NCBI GenBank assembly: GCA_947570215.1
Contig: CANOTO010000005.1
Coordinates: 1 to 64,000 of the forward strand
Source of the DNA: an uncultured Clostridia bacterium
GTDB taxonomy: Bacteria; Bacillota; Clostridia; Christensenellales; CAG-314
Reading direction: 5' to 3'
Length of the DNA stretch: 64,000 nucleotides
Shown here: positions 51,039-60,851 of the stretch, piece after piece
Layout of the letters: each line of letters starts with the position of its first letter
Numbering within the stretch: position 1 is the stretch's first letter
Made by a program: the position numbers and the translations under genes
Notes under the pieces: model-generated
What the model was told of the DNA's origin: nothing
What the model saw: the letters and a program-made list of their open reading frames with translations, nothing else
Databases searched by the model: none

Positions 51039-53132
51039 ATGAACATAACTCAAAAAATATTAACGGTAATAAAGGATAACAACGCCGACAGCTTTACGGC
51101 AAAGCAATTATATGCGTTGTTTCAAACCAAGTCCACTGCGGACAGGCGCATAATACAAGACGCGCTCGGCGAATTGGAACGCGCGGGCGAGATTTATTTC
51201 GACGCGCATACCCGTCGTTACAGAATTGTTAACCGAGAAGCTTTCGGACGGGCTGTTTTCGAATGCAACGCGCGCGGCTTCGGTTTTCTCATAAGGGACG
51301 ACGCGGACGACCTGTTTGTTCCCGCAAGCAAGGTGAACGGCGCGTTTAACAAAGATACGGTGCTGTATCGAAGAATAGAAGGAACGGAAGACGAAGCGGA
51401 AATAGTAAAGGTACTAAGCCGCGGAATGCGCGAACTTGTGGGCGTTTACGATAAGTCCAATAACGCGCGCTTCGTCGTGCCCGACGACAAACGTTTTGTA
51501 AAGGATATTTATATTCAGCCCAAGAAGGATCTCAACGCCAAGAACGGTCAAAAGGTAGCGGTGCGTATCACGGCGTATCCTGTCGGGCGCGGCAAACCGG
51601 AAGGAGAAATTATTCAAGTACTGGGCTATCCCGACGAAAAGGACGTGGATATGCTGTCCGTTGCCGCAAGCTATGGTCTGTCGAGCGAGTTTAACGACGA
51701 CTGCGCAAGGCAGGCGGAAAGGATACCTTCGGTTTTGCAAGATAAGGATTACGTCGGCAGGCGCGATCTAAGAAAGCGTACGGTTTTTACGATAGACGGC
51801 GCGGACGCCAAGGACTTGGACGACGCGGTGTCAGTTACGGAAAACGCCGACGGAACGTACTTGCTCGGCGTGCATATCGCCGACGTGTCCCACTACGTCA
51901 AGGCGGGGGATGCAATCGATAAGGAAGCCTTTGCCCGCGGAACAAGCGTGTACCTGCCGGGGACGGTGTATCCCATGCTTCCGCGCGAATTGTCCAACGG
52001 CATTTGCTCGCTTTATCAAGGCGTAGACCGTCTGACGCTTACCTGCGAGATGACGATTGACGCTAATGGCAAGGTTGTAGACAGCGATATTTATCAGTCG
52101 GTAATCAACAGCCGTCACCGCCTGACCTACGACGAAGCGCAGGCGCTTTTGGACGGCGACGAAGTAACGGCTTGCTTGTACTCCGATATCAAGGACGATT
52201 TGTTTTCGATGAAGCGTCTTGCGGAGATATTGCAGCGCAAGCGCGACAAGCGCGGCAATATCGAGTTTGCTTCCAAGGAAGTAGCGTTCGTTCAGGATGA
52301 GCAGGGGCGCGTTACGGACGTGGTGCTGCAAAACAATTCCTTTTCGCATCAGCTAATCGAAGAATTTATGATTGTCGCCAACGAAACTGTGGCGGAATAC
52401 GCCGCCGCCTGCTGTTATCCCTTTGTTTACCGCGTTCACGACAAGCCCGACCAAGATAAGCTTGCCGTTTTGCTCGCTCTTATGAAGGGTTTGGGCATTA
52501 ACGTCAAACACAGCTCGGAGATTCACAACTCCGTTTTGCAGGACGCTTTGAAGCAGGCGGAGCAAACCCCGTATTTTCATTTGGTCAACGACGTAATGCT
52601 CCGAACTATGCAAAAAGCCAAGTACAGCGACGTCAATACGGGGCATTTCGGGCTGGCAAGTAAATGTTATTGCCACTTTACTTCGCCCATTCGGCGCTAT
52701 CCCGATTTGATTGTTCACCGCATATTGACGACGGCAATTCTCGGCAAAATGACGGACAGGGCTCTGCGCGCCTACGAAGATATGGCGTTCGATGCGGCAA
52801 AGCAGTCGTCCGTCCGCGAAAAGCTTGCCGACGAAGCGGAGCGCAAGGCGGACGACGTTAAAAAGTGCAGTTACGCCGAGACGGTTATAGGCAAGACTTT
52901 CCCCGCGCGTATTTCCGGCGTTACCGAGCGCGGAATATACGCTGAACTGCCCAATACGGTGGAAGGCTTTATTTCCGTTGACAAGTTGGGCGGATCTTTC
53001 AAATACAACGCAATGCAGTTTTGTCTGTACAACGACGGCGCGCGCTACGCCTTGGGCGACGAAGTTGCCGTCACGGTAGAAAGCGTCAACAAACAGGCGT
53101 GCAAAATAGACTTTTCTCTTGCGGCAGACTAA
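51039..53132 (+). CDS. rnr: Ribonuclease R
   Basis: RNase R is a 3'-5' exoribonuclease that degrades structured RNA and, with tmRNA-SmpB, defective mRNA. The 697 residues show an N-terminal winged-helix region, cold-shock domains, the RNB catalytic motif TIDGADAKDLDDAVSV with its Asp cluster, YCHFTSPIRRYPDLIVHR and a C-terminal S1 domain. AAGGAA precedes the ATG. It lies between secG and smpB. Confidence 0.95.
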   Translation: MNITQKILTVIKDNNADSFTAKQLYALFQTKSTADRRIIQDALGELERAGEIYFDAHTRRYRIVNREAFGRAVFECNARGFGFLIRDDADDLFVPASKVNGAFNKDTVLYRRIEGTEDEAEIVKVLSRGMRELVGVYDKSNNARFVVPDDKRFVKDIYIQPKKDLNAKNGQKVAVRITAYPVGRGKPEGEIIQVLGYPDEKDVDMLSVAASYGLSSEFNDDCARQAERIPSVLQDKDYVGRRDLRKRTVFTIDGADAKDLDDAVSVTENADGTYLLGVHIADVSHYVKAGDAIDKEAFARGTSVYLPGTVYPMLPRELSNGICSLYQGVDRLTLTCEMTIDANGKVVDSDIYQSVINSRHRLTYDEAQALLDGDEVTACLYSDIKDDLFSMKRLAEILQRKRDKRGNIEFASKEVAFVQDEQGRVTDVVLQNNSFSHQLIEEFMIVANETVAEYAAACCYPFVYRVHDKPDQDKLAVLLALMKGLGINVKHSSEIHNSVLQDALKQAEQTPYFHLVNDVMLRTMQKAKYSDVNTGHFGLASKCYCHFTSPIRRYPDLIVHRILTTAILGKMTDRALRAYEDMAFDAAKQSSVREKLADEAERKADDVKKCSYAETVIGKTFPARISGVTERGIYAELPNTVEGFISVDKLGGSFKYNAMQFCLYNDGARYALGDEVAVTVESVNKQACKIDFSLAAD

Positions 53133-53457
53133 CCTAAATATTGCAATCGGTATCGATAAACGCCGTTTTTGATTACTGTTTTCGTTGGAAACGGTGGCTT
53201 GGAATAAAGTTTGTCCGCTTTATACCGATAACAAGCGTGTTCCGCTTTTGCATAGATTGAGCGCAGCGAATCACGAGCCGCGTCCGATCTGTGAGGCATT
53301 GGCGGCAATGCGGACGCAATGGCTACGCCCGTAGCTTCAAAAGCGTAATACACAAGCTATAAGTTGACGTAAAGTTTACTTTACTGGTATAATATTTATG
53401 CTGAAACATTATGTATTGAAGAACACGGTTTTGCCGTAAACTTCAAGGACGGCGCAA
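53133..53457. other. Intergenic region after rnr
   Basis: Apart from the promoter at 53364-53393 no gene, tRNA or convincing terminator was seen in these 325 bases; tmRNA is not here. Confidence 0.5.
53364..53393 (+). promoter_or_regulatory. Promoter upstream of the gene at 53458
   Basis: TTGACG (53364-53369), 18-base spacer, TATAAT (53388-53393) preceded by TGG. Confidence 0.72.
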
Positions 53458-53964
53458 ATGATAGAAAAAATTTTACAATGGGCGGGAACCGCTTTTGCAA
53501 TTATAGGCGTGGTGTTTTTGTTTATAGAAGCTATCGGAAGCATTCGTAAACATAATAACACCAAGCTCAGTGTTCTTGGCTTGGTTTTTTTATCCGTTTC
53601 TTTGGTGGGCTACGTTCTCACGGAAGTAATTTTGCGCGCCAAGGGCTTGCCTGTAATTTTTTCTTGTCTTTGGCTATTGTTTATGTGGGCGTATCTCATA
53701 TGCAACCTCGTTTCCGCAATCAAGCTGTCTAAAAAGGTTCGCAAAGAAAAGCATGACAAAACGCAATCGGACGGGCTTGACGCAACGGAGCAAATCGCGC
53801 AGCAGCCGCCGACCGCTACGGAACAGACTGCGGAGCGGATTGCGGCGGACGTAACTGACGGCACGGATATCGCTGCGGCGGTTACGGATCGCCCGTACGA
53901 AGAACAAGCGGACGGACTGCAAGCGGAAGAAAAACCGGTTAAAAAGAGAAAAAAATCAAAATAA
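53458..53964 (+). CDS. Membrane protein of unknown function between rnr and smpB
   Basis: The 168-residue product has three transmembrane helices (about 8-27, 38-58, 65-88) and a charged cytoplasmic tail of about 75 residues, rich in Ala, Thr and Glu and ending in a Lys-rich run. No family is recognised. The start is ATG 53458; the nearest purine-rich site, AAGGA, lies 10 bases upstream. It probably shares a transcript with smpB, 13 bases downstream. Confidence 0.65.
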   Translation: MIEKILQWAGTAFAIIGVVFLFIEAIGSIRKHNNTKLSVLGLVFLSVSLVGYVLTEVILRAKGLPVIFSCLWLLFMWAYLICNLVSAIKLSKKVRKEKHDKTQSDGLDATEQIAQQPPTATEQTAERIAADVTDGTDIAAAVTDRPYEEQADGLQAEEKPVKKRKKSK

Positions 53965-53977
53965 TTTTTTATAAAAT

Positions 53978-54430
53978 ATGAAGCAAATTGCCACTAACAA
54001 AAAGGCGCGCCACGACTACTTTGTCGTAGAAACGTTGGAATGCGGTATAAATCTTATAGGTTGCGAAGTTAAATCTCTGCGCAAGGGAGAGGTTAATCTT
54101 GCCGATTCCTACTGCCGTATCGAAAACGGCAATCTTGTATTGCTCGGCTGTCATATCAAAAATTACGACAAGGGCAGCTATTCCAATGTCGCAAGCCGAA
54201 GGGACAGACGGTTGCTTGCGCACAAGCGCGAAATAATGCGTATGCTTGGCAAGGTCAAAGAAAAGGGCTATTCCATCGTTCCGCTTTCTATGTACTTCAA
54301 GGACAGCCTTGTCAAGGTGGAAGTCGCTTTGGTCAAGGGCAAGCAAAACTATGACAAAAAGGAAACGCTTCTAAAAAAGGACGCGGACCGCGCTCAGCAG
54401 CGTGCTATAAAAGAGTATTCCGAAAGATGA
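53978..54430 (+). CDS. smpB: SsrA-binding protein SmpB
   Basis: SmpB brings tmRNA to stalled ribosomes. The 150 residues match the family: NKKARHDYFVVETLECGI, GCEVKSLRKGEVNLADSY, and the basic tail with LLKKDADRAQQRAIKEYS. No ribosome site better than weak is visible, consistent with coupling to the gene before. ssrA itself was not found in the window. The gene overlaps the next by ATGA. Confidence 0.95.
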   Translation: MKQIATNKKARHDYFVVETLECGINLIGCEVKSLRKGEVNLADSYCRIENGNLVLLGCHIKNYDKGSYSNVASRRDRRLLAHKREIMRMLGKVKEKGYSIVPLSMYFKDSLVKVEVALVKGKQNYDKKETLLKKDADRAQQRAIKEYSER

Positions 54431-54996
54431 GCGAACGTTGTCAGCAGGCGGACTTTTCCGCGTTGGATTTTTCACGCGTGGCGGTAATAGGATGTCCCGG
54501 AAGCGGCAAGACGACCTTCGCCAAGAGTATGGGCGCAATTATGTCGCGGCAGGTGTGGCATTTGGACAAGGTTTTGTGGAATCCCAATTGGGAGATGCTT
54601 CCGTACGACAAGCGCAAGGCTATTCACGACGGACTTATTTCGAGCGGCGAATGGATAATAGACGGAATGTGGCGCAGTCACCTGGCGGACCGTTTCGGCA
54701 GGGCTACGCTGATAATCTTTTTGGATTACAAACGTCGGGTCAGTTATTTTCGCGCGCTAAAACGCCGTATAAAATACCGCGGCAAGCAGCGCGACGATAT
54801 AGCCGACGGATGCTTGGAAAAGTTAGACAGGGACTTTACCGAATATATATGGAATTTTCGCAAAAACGTCCGACCGATGATTTTGCAGCTTATATCCGAC
54901 TATCCGCAAACGGCTGTTATAACGCTTCCCGATCCCAAGTCGGCAGACAAGTTTTTGTCCGGTCTGTCGCGTTACGTCGCTAACAAAACCGAATAA
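54427..54996 (+). CDS. P-loop kinase of the DNA topology modulation (FlaR-like/adenylate kinase-like) family
   Basis: The 189-residue protein has Walker A GCPGSGKTTFAKS, then HLDKVLWNPNWEM, WIIDGMWRSHLADRF and IIFLDYKRR, a pattern typical of 'topology modulation' proteins. These are small kinases with unknown substrates; the name is historical. The start overlaps smpB by four bases. A terminator-like hairpin follows at 55079. Confidence 0.85.
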   Translation: MSERCQQADFSALDFSRVAVIGCPGSGKTTFAKSMGAIMSRQVWHLDKVLWNPNWEMLPYDKRKAIHDGLISSGEWIIDGMWRSHLADRFGRATLIIFLDYKRRVSYFRALKRRIKYRGKQRDDIADGCLEKLDRDFTEYIWNFRKNVRPMILQLISDYPQTAVITLPDPKSADKFLSGLSRYVANKTE

Positions 54997-55616
54997 AACA
55001 GCTATTGCAAAACAACGGCTGCGCATTACCGTAATTCCCATATGGAATTTCAGATAAGCCGCAGGCGAACGATAATTAGACGTGGTGTGAAGCCGCGTCT
55101 TTTCCGATATTTACAGGGGGGCTGCTTGTAGTATAGTTGGATATGGATATTCAACGGCTGATAAACGCGCGCAAAACGCCGTGATTAAACGCTGTAGCCG
55201 CGTCGGCGCTGCCGTTCAAACGTAAGGAAAGTGATGCTCTGCTATAAACACCATACTTATTATTCTCAAAAATTCCAAGCTATATTGTCGCAAGCTTGCT
55301 TTTTCGTCGGCAGGTTTACCGTAATTTTCTTTGTAATTCGCTTGTACGCCGTATCTTTGTCATTGTCGGTAACCCGTGTTTTACTCTAATGCATTTTTGT
55401 CATTTTTACCGCTGCTTGTCGGCGCGAACTTATATTGCCGTAATTGCGCTTGCGTAACAAATTCTAACGTAAAAGTAATCGTATTCCGTCGAAAGCCGTC
55501 CTTTCTTGTCGGTGTTTTTTGCCTAAAAGCACTTGTCGGCAAATAAAATTTATAATAGTATAAATATAAAGTATATTTTTCTTTTTTTATTGGGTTTTAA
55601 TTTGATTTGTATTTAT
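54997..55616. other. Long intergenic region before the rnf operon
   Basis: It contains the hairpin at 55079-55103 and otherwise AT-rich sequence. A GGAAAGT-GCTC stretch near 55225 superficially recalls RNase P RNA but lacks the rest of that molecule. No gene or RNA could be supported. Confidence 0.5.
55079..55103 (+). terminator. Terminator downstream of the smpB-kinase unit
   Basis: GACGTGG (55079-55085) pairs with CCGCGTC (55093-55099), one G-T pair, followed by TTTT. Confidence 0.6.
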
Positions 55617-55645
55617 TTTACATTTTTTTTTAAGTGTGTTATACT
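55617..55645 (+). promoter_or_regulatory. Promoter of the rnf operon
   Basis: TTTACA (55617-55622), 17-base spacer, TATACT (55640-55645). The leader contains a hairpin, TGTAAAAC (55658-55665) with GTTTTACA (55680-55687), before the AGGAG site. Confidence 0.75.
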
Positions 55646-55715
55646 ATCACAGTATGATGTAAAACTATGAATTTTTACGGTTTTACAATATTTTAATTAG
55701 GAGTAAATCGCATTT

Positions 55716-57032
55716 ATGAAAACTTTCAAAGGTGGTTTCCACGTGCCTGATAACAAGGCGTTATCGGATACCAAGGCTATCGAACAGATGCCCGCGGTTA
55801 CCGACTACTACGTCTCGTTGTCGCAGCACATCGGTAAACCTGCAGAACCGGTAGTTAACGTAGGCGATACCGTCAAGGAAGGACAGCTGATTGCCAAGGC
55901 TTCGGCTTTTGTATCGGCAAATATTCACTCTCCCGTATGCGGTGAAATCGTCGAAATCGTCAAGCGCAAGAACGCCCAAGGCTCTGTTGTCGATTACGTT
56001 CACATAAGGGCTAACGGCAAGCAAGACGTAGAAGCTATGCCCAAGCTTGACAATCCTACCGCAGAACAAATCGTTCAACGCGTAGCAGACGCAGGCATTG
56101 TAGGCATGGGCGGAGCGGGCTTCCCCGCGGCAGTAAAAATTCAGCCCAAGGACGAAGTAGATACGCTTATAATAAACGCCGCAGAATGCGAACCGTATCT
56201 TAACTGCGATAACCGCCTTATGATCGAACGCGCCGAAGGTTTTCTTCAAGGCGTACGGCTGCTTGCCAAGGCAATCAACGTTTCCAATATATTTATTGGT
56301 CTCGAAGCCAATAAGATGGAAGCGTACGAAACGTTATTGAAGTCGGACGGCGTAGTGGACGAAAAGGCGGAACGCAGCGACGGCGATATCGTGCTTGTGC
56401 TGCTCAAGAAGAAATATCCGCAGGGCGCGGAAAAGACGCTTATCAAGGCTTGCGTCAACCGCGAAGTACCTGTCGGCGGATTGCCGTCGGCGGTGGGGTG
56501 CATCGTCAATAACGTAGGCACCGCGTACGCAGCCTACGACGCGGTAGTTAACGGAACGCCGCTGTACAAACGTCTTATGACGGTTTCGGGACGCGGAGTT
56601 CGCGCGCCTAAGAATATCGAGGTGCGTATAGGTACTCCGTTGTCTGCAATAGTCGATTTTTGCGGCGGATTGACTGACGACGCCGTAAAGCTGATTTCCG
56701 GCGGACCGATGATGGGCTTTTCGCTTATGGGCTTGGACGTTACCACAACCAAGACGGACAGCGGCTTTTTGGCTTTGACGGACAAGGAAGCCAGCACCGT
56801 TTTGCCGACACCCTGTATCAACTGCGGACGCTGCGCAAGCGTTTGTCCCATGCGTCTTATGCCGATGTATATCGATTTTTACGCCACCGTCGGCGATTAC
56901 GACAAGGCGGTAAGCATAGGCGGAGCCATGAACTGCTTCGAATGCGGCACATGCGCGTACGTATGTCCCGCCAAGCGTCCCATCGTTCAAAGCGTTCGGC
57001 TAACCAAATCTAAGATGAAGGAGAAGAAGTAA
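55716..57032 (+). CDS. rnfC: Rnf complex subunit RnfC (NADH-binding, iron-sulfur)
   Basis: Rnf is a membrane ferredoxin:NAD+ oxidoreductase that pumps Na+ or H+. RnfC is its peripheral NADH-site subunit. The 438 residues include the start FKGGFHVPDNKALS, GMGGAGFPAAVKI, AAECEPYL and two 4Fe-4S clusters at the C-terminus (CINCGRCASVCP and CFECGTCAYVCP). It is first of rnfCDGEAB, the gene order of acetogens and clostridia. Confidence 0.95.
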   Translation: MKTFKGGFHVPDNKALSDTKAIEQMPAVTDYYVSLSQHIGKPAEPVVNVGDTVKEGQLIAKASAFVSANIHSPVCGEIVEIVKRKNAQGSVVDYVHIRANGKQDVEAMPKLDNPTAEQIVQRVADAGIVGMGGAGFPAAVKIQPKDEVDTLIINAAECEPYLNCDNRLMIERAEGFLQGVRLLAKAINVSNIFIGLEANKMEAYETLLKSDGVVDEKAERSDGDIVLVLLKKKYPQGAEKTLIKACVNREVPVGGLPSAVGCIVNNVGTAYAAYDAVVNGTPLYKRLMTVSGRGVRAPKNIEVRIGTPLSAIVDFCGGLTDDAVKLISGGPMMGFSLMGLDVTTTKTDSGFLALTDKEASTVLPTPCINCGRCASVCPMRLMPMYIDFYATVGDYDKAVSIGGAMNCFECGTCAYVCPAKRPIVQSVRLTKSKMKEKK

Positions 57033-57033
57033 T

Positions 57034-58107
57034 ATGTCTACATACGTATATTCCAGTTCTCCGCATATCAAGTCGAGCGCAACCACCAAGCGCATAATGT
57101 TAGACGTATGCATTGCTCTTTTTCCGGCATGCATTATGGGCGTGGTGTATTTCGGTTGGAAAGCGCTGCTTATTCTTGCAATCTCCTGCCTTTCGGCAGT
57201 AGCTGCGGAATGGGTGTTCCTGCTTTGCTGCAAGAAGAAGTTCGCGGAGATTATCAAAGAATTCGACTTTACGTCGCTTGTTACCGGTATGTTAATCGGT
57301 ATGAATATGTACGCCACGTCCAAGTGGTACGTAGCTATTCTTGCAAGCGTATTTGCGATAATAGTAGTAAAAATGCTGTTCGGCGGAACGGGCAAGAACA
57401 TAGTAAACCCCGCAATCGCAGGCAGAATTTTCGCCTTTATCGCATTCGGCGCTGCGTTCGGCGGAACGTTCTGCGTCAATCCCGAAGCTCCTTCGGTATC
57501 TCAAATCGACATAACCCACACCTTCCAAGCGGGAGCTACTCCCCTTGCCGCTCTGTATAATCCCAATTTACAGAACAGCCTTTCCAACTGGGACTTGCTG
57601 TTGGGTACGGGCGTACAGGGCTGTATAGGCGAAGTGTGCAAACTTGCTTTGATTGCAGGCGGTATTTACCTTGTGGTGCGCGGAGTGCTCAACTTCCGTT
57701 GGCCGCTTGTGTATATGGCGGTAACGGGGCTTGTTTCCGTACTGATTGCTTGGATAGACGGTTGCAACGCTTTGGACGTTTCAACCCCGTCCTTCGTTGC
57801 GGTAGAATTCGGCAAGGCTTGGGGCGTATTCCTTCCGTCCATTTTGTCCGGCGGACTTGTTCTCGGCGCAATATTTATGGCTACGGACTACGTAACCACT
57901 CCCAATACCAAGCTCGGCAATTATATCTATTTCGTTTTGCTCGGTATCCTAACCGCGGTGCTGCGCAGAGCCGTCAAGGGCGAAGCGGTGTCATTTGCTA
58001 TTCTGCTTATGAATCTGCTTGTACCTTTGTTCGACCTGTATATCCGCCGCAGACCCTTCGGATACGTCAAGGCGGTAAAAGAAAAGAAAGTAAAGGAGGC
58101 AAAGTAA
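57034..58107 (+). CDS. rnfD: Rnf complex subunit RnfD
   Basis: RnfD is an integral membrane subunit carrying covalently bound FMN in characterised complexes. The 357 residues show multiple helices, the NQRB/RnfD motifs GTGKNIVNPAIAGRIF and MATDYVTTPNT, and a candidate flavinylation stretch around TFQAGATPLAAL. AAGGAG precedes the start two bases after rnfC ends. Confidence 0.94.
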   Translation: MSTYVYSSSPHIKSSATTKRIMLDVCIALFPACIMGVVYFGWKALLILAISCLSAVAAEWVFLLCCKKKFAEIIKEFDFTSLVTGMLIGMNMYATSKWYVAILASVFAIIVVKMLFGGTGKNIVNPAIAGRIFAFIAFGAAFGGTFCVNPEAPSVSQIDITHTFQAGATPLAALYNPNLQNSLSNWDLLLGTGVQGCIGEVCKLALIAGGIYLVVRGVLNFRWPLVYMAVTGLVSVLIAWIDGCNALDVSTPSFVAVEFGKAWGVFLPSILSGGLVLGAIFMATDYVTTPNTKLGNYIYFVLLGILTAVLRRAVKGEAVSFAILLMNLLVPLFDLYIRRRPFGYVKAVKEKKVKEAK

Positions 58108-58108
58108 T

Positions 58109-59515
58109 ATGGCGCAAGAAGTAAAAGACGTCGCGGCAGAAACAGCCGAAACGACGGCCTCCAACGAAAAAGCAATGAAGCGCGGCACGGTATTGCAGGC
58201 GTTAAAAGCGATAGCGGTACTCGTCGTTATCTGCCTTGTGTGCGGAGCTTTGCTTGCTTTGTGTAACGATATTTTCTACATAAGTCCGGAAGAACGGGCA
58301 AGGCGCGAAGAAGCCAAGATAAACGCCGCGTTGAAGGAAGTTTATCCCGAATTGTCCAACCCCGAAACGGTTACAATCAACAAGCAGTATGCGGCAAACG
58401 CCATGTACGGCTCTGTTAAAAAGGTCGTGCGTTCCGAAGACGGCGTGTACATTATCGCTGCGGAAGGTATCGGCGGTTACGGCGGATCCATTACCGTTTT
58501 GGTAGTTATCGGTTCCGACGCCAAGATTATCAATTGGAAGATTTCCGACGTAGGCGGCGAAACGTATGCTAACGACGTCAGTAAGCATCAGGGCGAATGG
58601 TACATCGGCGAACAAATTTCCACCGATATCGCTCTAATTAAGCACGGCGGAGCAACTATGACGTCAACAGCGCTTAACAATGCAATCAAGATGGCGTCCT
58701 ACTACGCCATGAACGTATTGAATTTGGGCTCCAACCCGCAGAAGGATGCGGAAGACGCTATCGCGGCGTTGCTTGCCGATACGGATTATGCTGACTACAC
58801 GTTCGCGGTCAATTCCGACCTTAAATACCGCGCGGCTTTGTCCGACGAAAATAACGCTATGTCCTACTTCTTCGTAGGCAGCAAGGAAGGCGCAAGCGAG
58901 ACCTTGGACGCGTACGTTTACAACGTGGAAACGGAAGCCAAGGTAGTAATACTCAAGGGTAACTTGGGATACACTGCAAGACACGAGCAAGACGCGGTAA
59001 TCGCCAAGAGCGAAGACATAGCGGACGAGCTTGTAACAAAGGTTCAGGATCTCAACTACTACGAATTCAAGATTCACGGCTATCTCGAAGACTTCCGTCT
59101 GGCTCAATATATTGCAATAACCGACGGTTGGGATACCGACGACGCGCGTATCAACTCCGTATGCGTTGGCGAAGACGGCGCTTACGTAGTCAACGCAACT
59201 GGTAAGGGCGGATTTGCAAGCGGTACCGTTACCGTAAACGTAGTAATCAAGGACGGCGTAATTGCCGACTTGAACGTCGAGTCTCACGAATCGCAATCCT
59301 ACTTGAGCGACCATATTCTCAATATATGGGATACCTTCAAGATGTTGTTCGTAAGCAACGGCATCGACACTAAGTTCGATACTACCCCGCCTGTCGACGA
59401 AGGTTCGACGCCCGGACACACAGGCGCGACCTATTCTGAAAACGCAATAATAAGAGCGGTCAACTACGCTTGCGAATATGTAAAAAGCTTAACCGAACAA
59501 GGGGGTACAAACTGA
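58109..59515 (+). CDS. rnfG: Rnf complex subunit RnfG with duplicated FMN-binding domain
   Basis: RnfG is a membrane-anchored flavoprotein. This 468-residue form is about twice the usual length of roughly 200. After one transmembrane helix (about 30-52) there are two FMN_bind-like domains: residues about 95-205, with the flavinylation-type motif GGAT (Thr183), and about 340-465, with TGAT (Thr441). A linker of about 130 residues separates them. The second motif is closer to the family consensus. The normally conserved Asp before the motif is missing in both. The stop overlaps the rnfE start. Confidence 0.9.
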   Translation: MAQEVKDVAAETAETTASNEKAMKRGTVLQALKAIAVLVVICLVCGALLALCNDIFYISPEERARREEAKINAALKEVYPELSNPETVTINKQYAANAMYGSVKKVVRSEDGVYIIAAEGIGGYGGSITVLVVIGSDAKIINWKISDVGGETYANDVSKHQGEWYIGEQISTDIALIKHGGATMTSTALNNAIKMASYYAMNVLNLGSNPQKDAEDAIAALLADTDYADYTFAVNSDLKYRAALSDENNAMSYFFVGSKEGASETLDAYVYNVETEAKVVILKGNLGYTARHEQDAVIAKSEDIADELVTKVQDLNYYEFKIHGYLEDFRLAQYIAITDGWDTDDARINSVCVGEDGAYVVNATGKGGFASGTVTVNVVIKDGVIADLNVESHESQSYLSDHILNIWDTFKMLFVSNGIDTKFDTTPPVDEGSTPGHTGATYSENAIIRAVNYACEYVKSLTEQGGTN

Positions 59516-60189
59516 TGAAAAATCGTATTAGAGAAATTGCTCTGGACGGAACGATTCGTCAAAATCCCACTTTCAGATTGGTTTTGGGTACTTGTCCCAC
59601 CCTGGCTGTTACAACCACCGCGTTTAACAGCCTTGGAATGGGCTTGGCGGTTACCTTCGTGCTTATTTGCAGCAACGTAATAATTTCGCTGCTGCGCAAC
59701 GTTATCCCCGACAGAGTGCGTATCCCCTGCTTCATTGTAATAATTGCAACCTTCGTTACGATTGTGCGTATGTTTATGGAAGCGTACATTCCCGATTTAT
59801 ACGAAAGCTTGGGCGTATTTCTGTCGCTGATAGTGGTAAACTGCATTATTCTGGGCAGAGCGGAAAGCTACGCTTCGCACAATCCCGTAGGCTATTCGGC
59901 GCTCGACGGATTGTTTATGGGTCTCGGCTTTACCGTTTCCATAACGGTAATGGGTATTATCCGCGAACTGTTGGGCTCGGCTTCGCTGTTCGGTCTCAAG
60001 CTGTGGGACGCCAACGCGTTTTCCATTCCGTTCTTTACAAACGCAGCCGGCGCGTTCCTAACCTACGGCTTGCTTATAGCGATATTCAACGTATGCTACA
60101 ACGCGGTAGACCGCAAAATCAAGCACAATCAACACGGCAAAATGCTTCAAAGCGTAGAAACGCAAACGACGGCGAAGGAGGCGGAATAG
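59515..60189 (+). CDS. rnfE: Rnf complex subunit RnfE
   Basis: RnfE is a six-helix membrane subunit homologous to RnfA and NqrD. The 224 residues include NPTFRLVLGTCPTLAVTT, VVNCIILGRAESYAS and LGFTVSITVMGIIRELLG. ATG 59515 overlaps the rnfG stop by one base and follows a GGGGG ribosome site; an upstream in-frame start lies within rnfG and is rejected. Confidence 0.94.
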   Translation: MKNRIREIALDGTIRQNPTFRLVLGTCPTLAVTTTAFNSLGMGLAVTFVLICSNVIISLLRNVIPDRVRIPCFIVIIATFVTIVRMFMEAYIPDLYESLGVFLSLIVVNCIILGRAESYASHNPVGYSALDGLFMGLGFTVSITVMGIIRELLGSASLFGLKLWDANAFSIPFFTNAAGAFLTYGLLIAIFNVCYNAVDRKIKHNQHGKMLQSVETQTTAKEAE

Positions 60190-60190
60190 T

Positions 60191-60835
60191 ATGGACGTAC
60201 TCGGCATTATAATTGCGGCGTTGTTCGCTCAAAACTTCGTATTGGTAAAATTTATGGGAATATGCCCGTTTTTGGGCGTTTCCAAGAAGCCGAGCGCGGC
60301 TCTCGGTATGGGACTTGCGGTAACGGCCGTAATGGTCATCACCTGCTTGGTCACGTATCCTATTTACGTGTTCGTACTGCTGCCGTTGAAGTTGGAATAT
60401 CTCGAAATCATAGTGTTTATTTTGATAATCGCGGCGCTGGTGCAAATGCTGGAAATGATACTCAAGAAGTTCAGCCCCGGTTTGTATTCTGCTCTCGGTA
60501 TATACCTTCCGTTGGTTACGACCAACTGCGCTATACTGGGCGTTGCCGAACTGGTTATTGAGATGACCACGGTAGAAGAAGCTCACTTCGTTCACCGCGT
60601 ATTCAACACGGTAGCGGGCGGCTTTACCGACTACGGTATGGCAATGTCTCTCGGCGAAGCGGTATTCTCGGGACTGATGTACGGCTTGGGCTTTACCCTT
60701 GCAATAGTATTGCTTGCGGGACTTCGTCAAAAGGTAGACAAACTAAACGTAGCAAAACCCTTGCGCGGCTTCCCTATGACTATGCTGACCGCTTGCTTTA
60801 TGGCAATGGCGTTCTACATTTTTACGTTGATATAA
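60191..60835 (+). CDS. rnfA: Rnf complex subunit RnfA
   Basis: RnfA is the six-helix partner of RnfE and together they hold a membrane iron-sulfur centre in known structures. The 214 residues include AQNFVLVKFMGICPFLGVSK, TTNCAILGVAEL and LGFTLAIVLLAGLR. AAGGAGG precedes the ATG. It is somewhat longer than typical (about 190-200) owing to an extra loop around EMTTVEEAHFVHRVFNTV. Confidence 0.94.
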   Translation: MDVLGIIIAALFAQNFVLVKFMGICPFLGVSKKPSAALGMGLAVTAVMVITCLVTYPIYVFVLLPLKLEYLEIIVFILIIAALVQMLEMILKKFSPGLYSALGIYLPLVTTNCAILGVAELVIEMTTVEEAHFVHRVFNTVAGGFTDYGMAMSLGEAVFSGLMYGLGFTLAIVLLAGLRQKVDKLNVAKPLRGFPMTMLTACFMAMAFYIFTLI

Positions 60836-60851
60836 CAGGGGGTAATACGTA

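Noticed and set aside
55200..55260. GGAAAGT-GCTC stretch resembling the start of RNase P RNA or a tmRNA near smpB
   Set aside because: The other conserved segments of either RNA are missing in the following 400 bases, and no tRNA-like acceptor or tag-encoding region is present.
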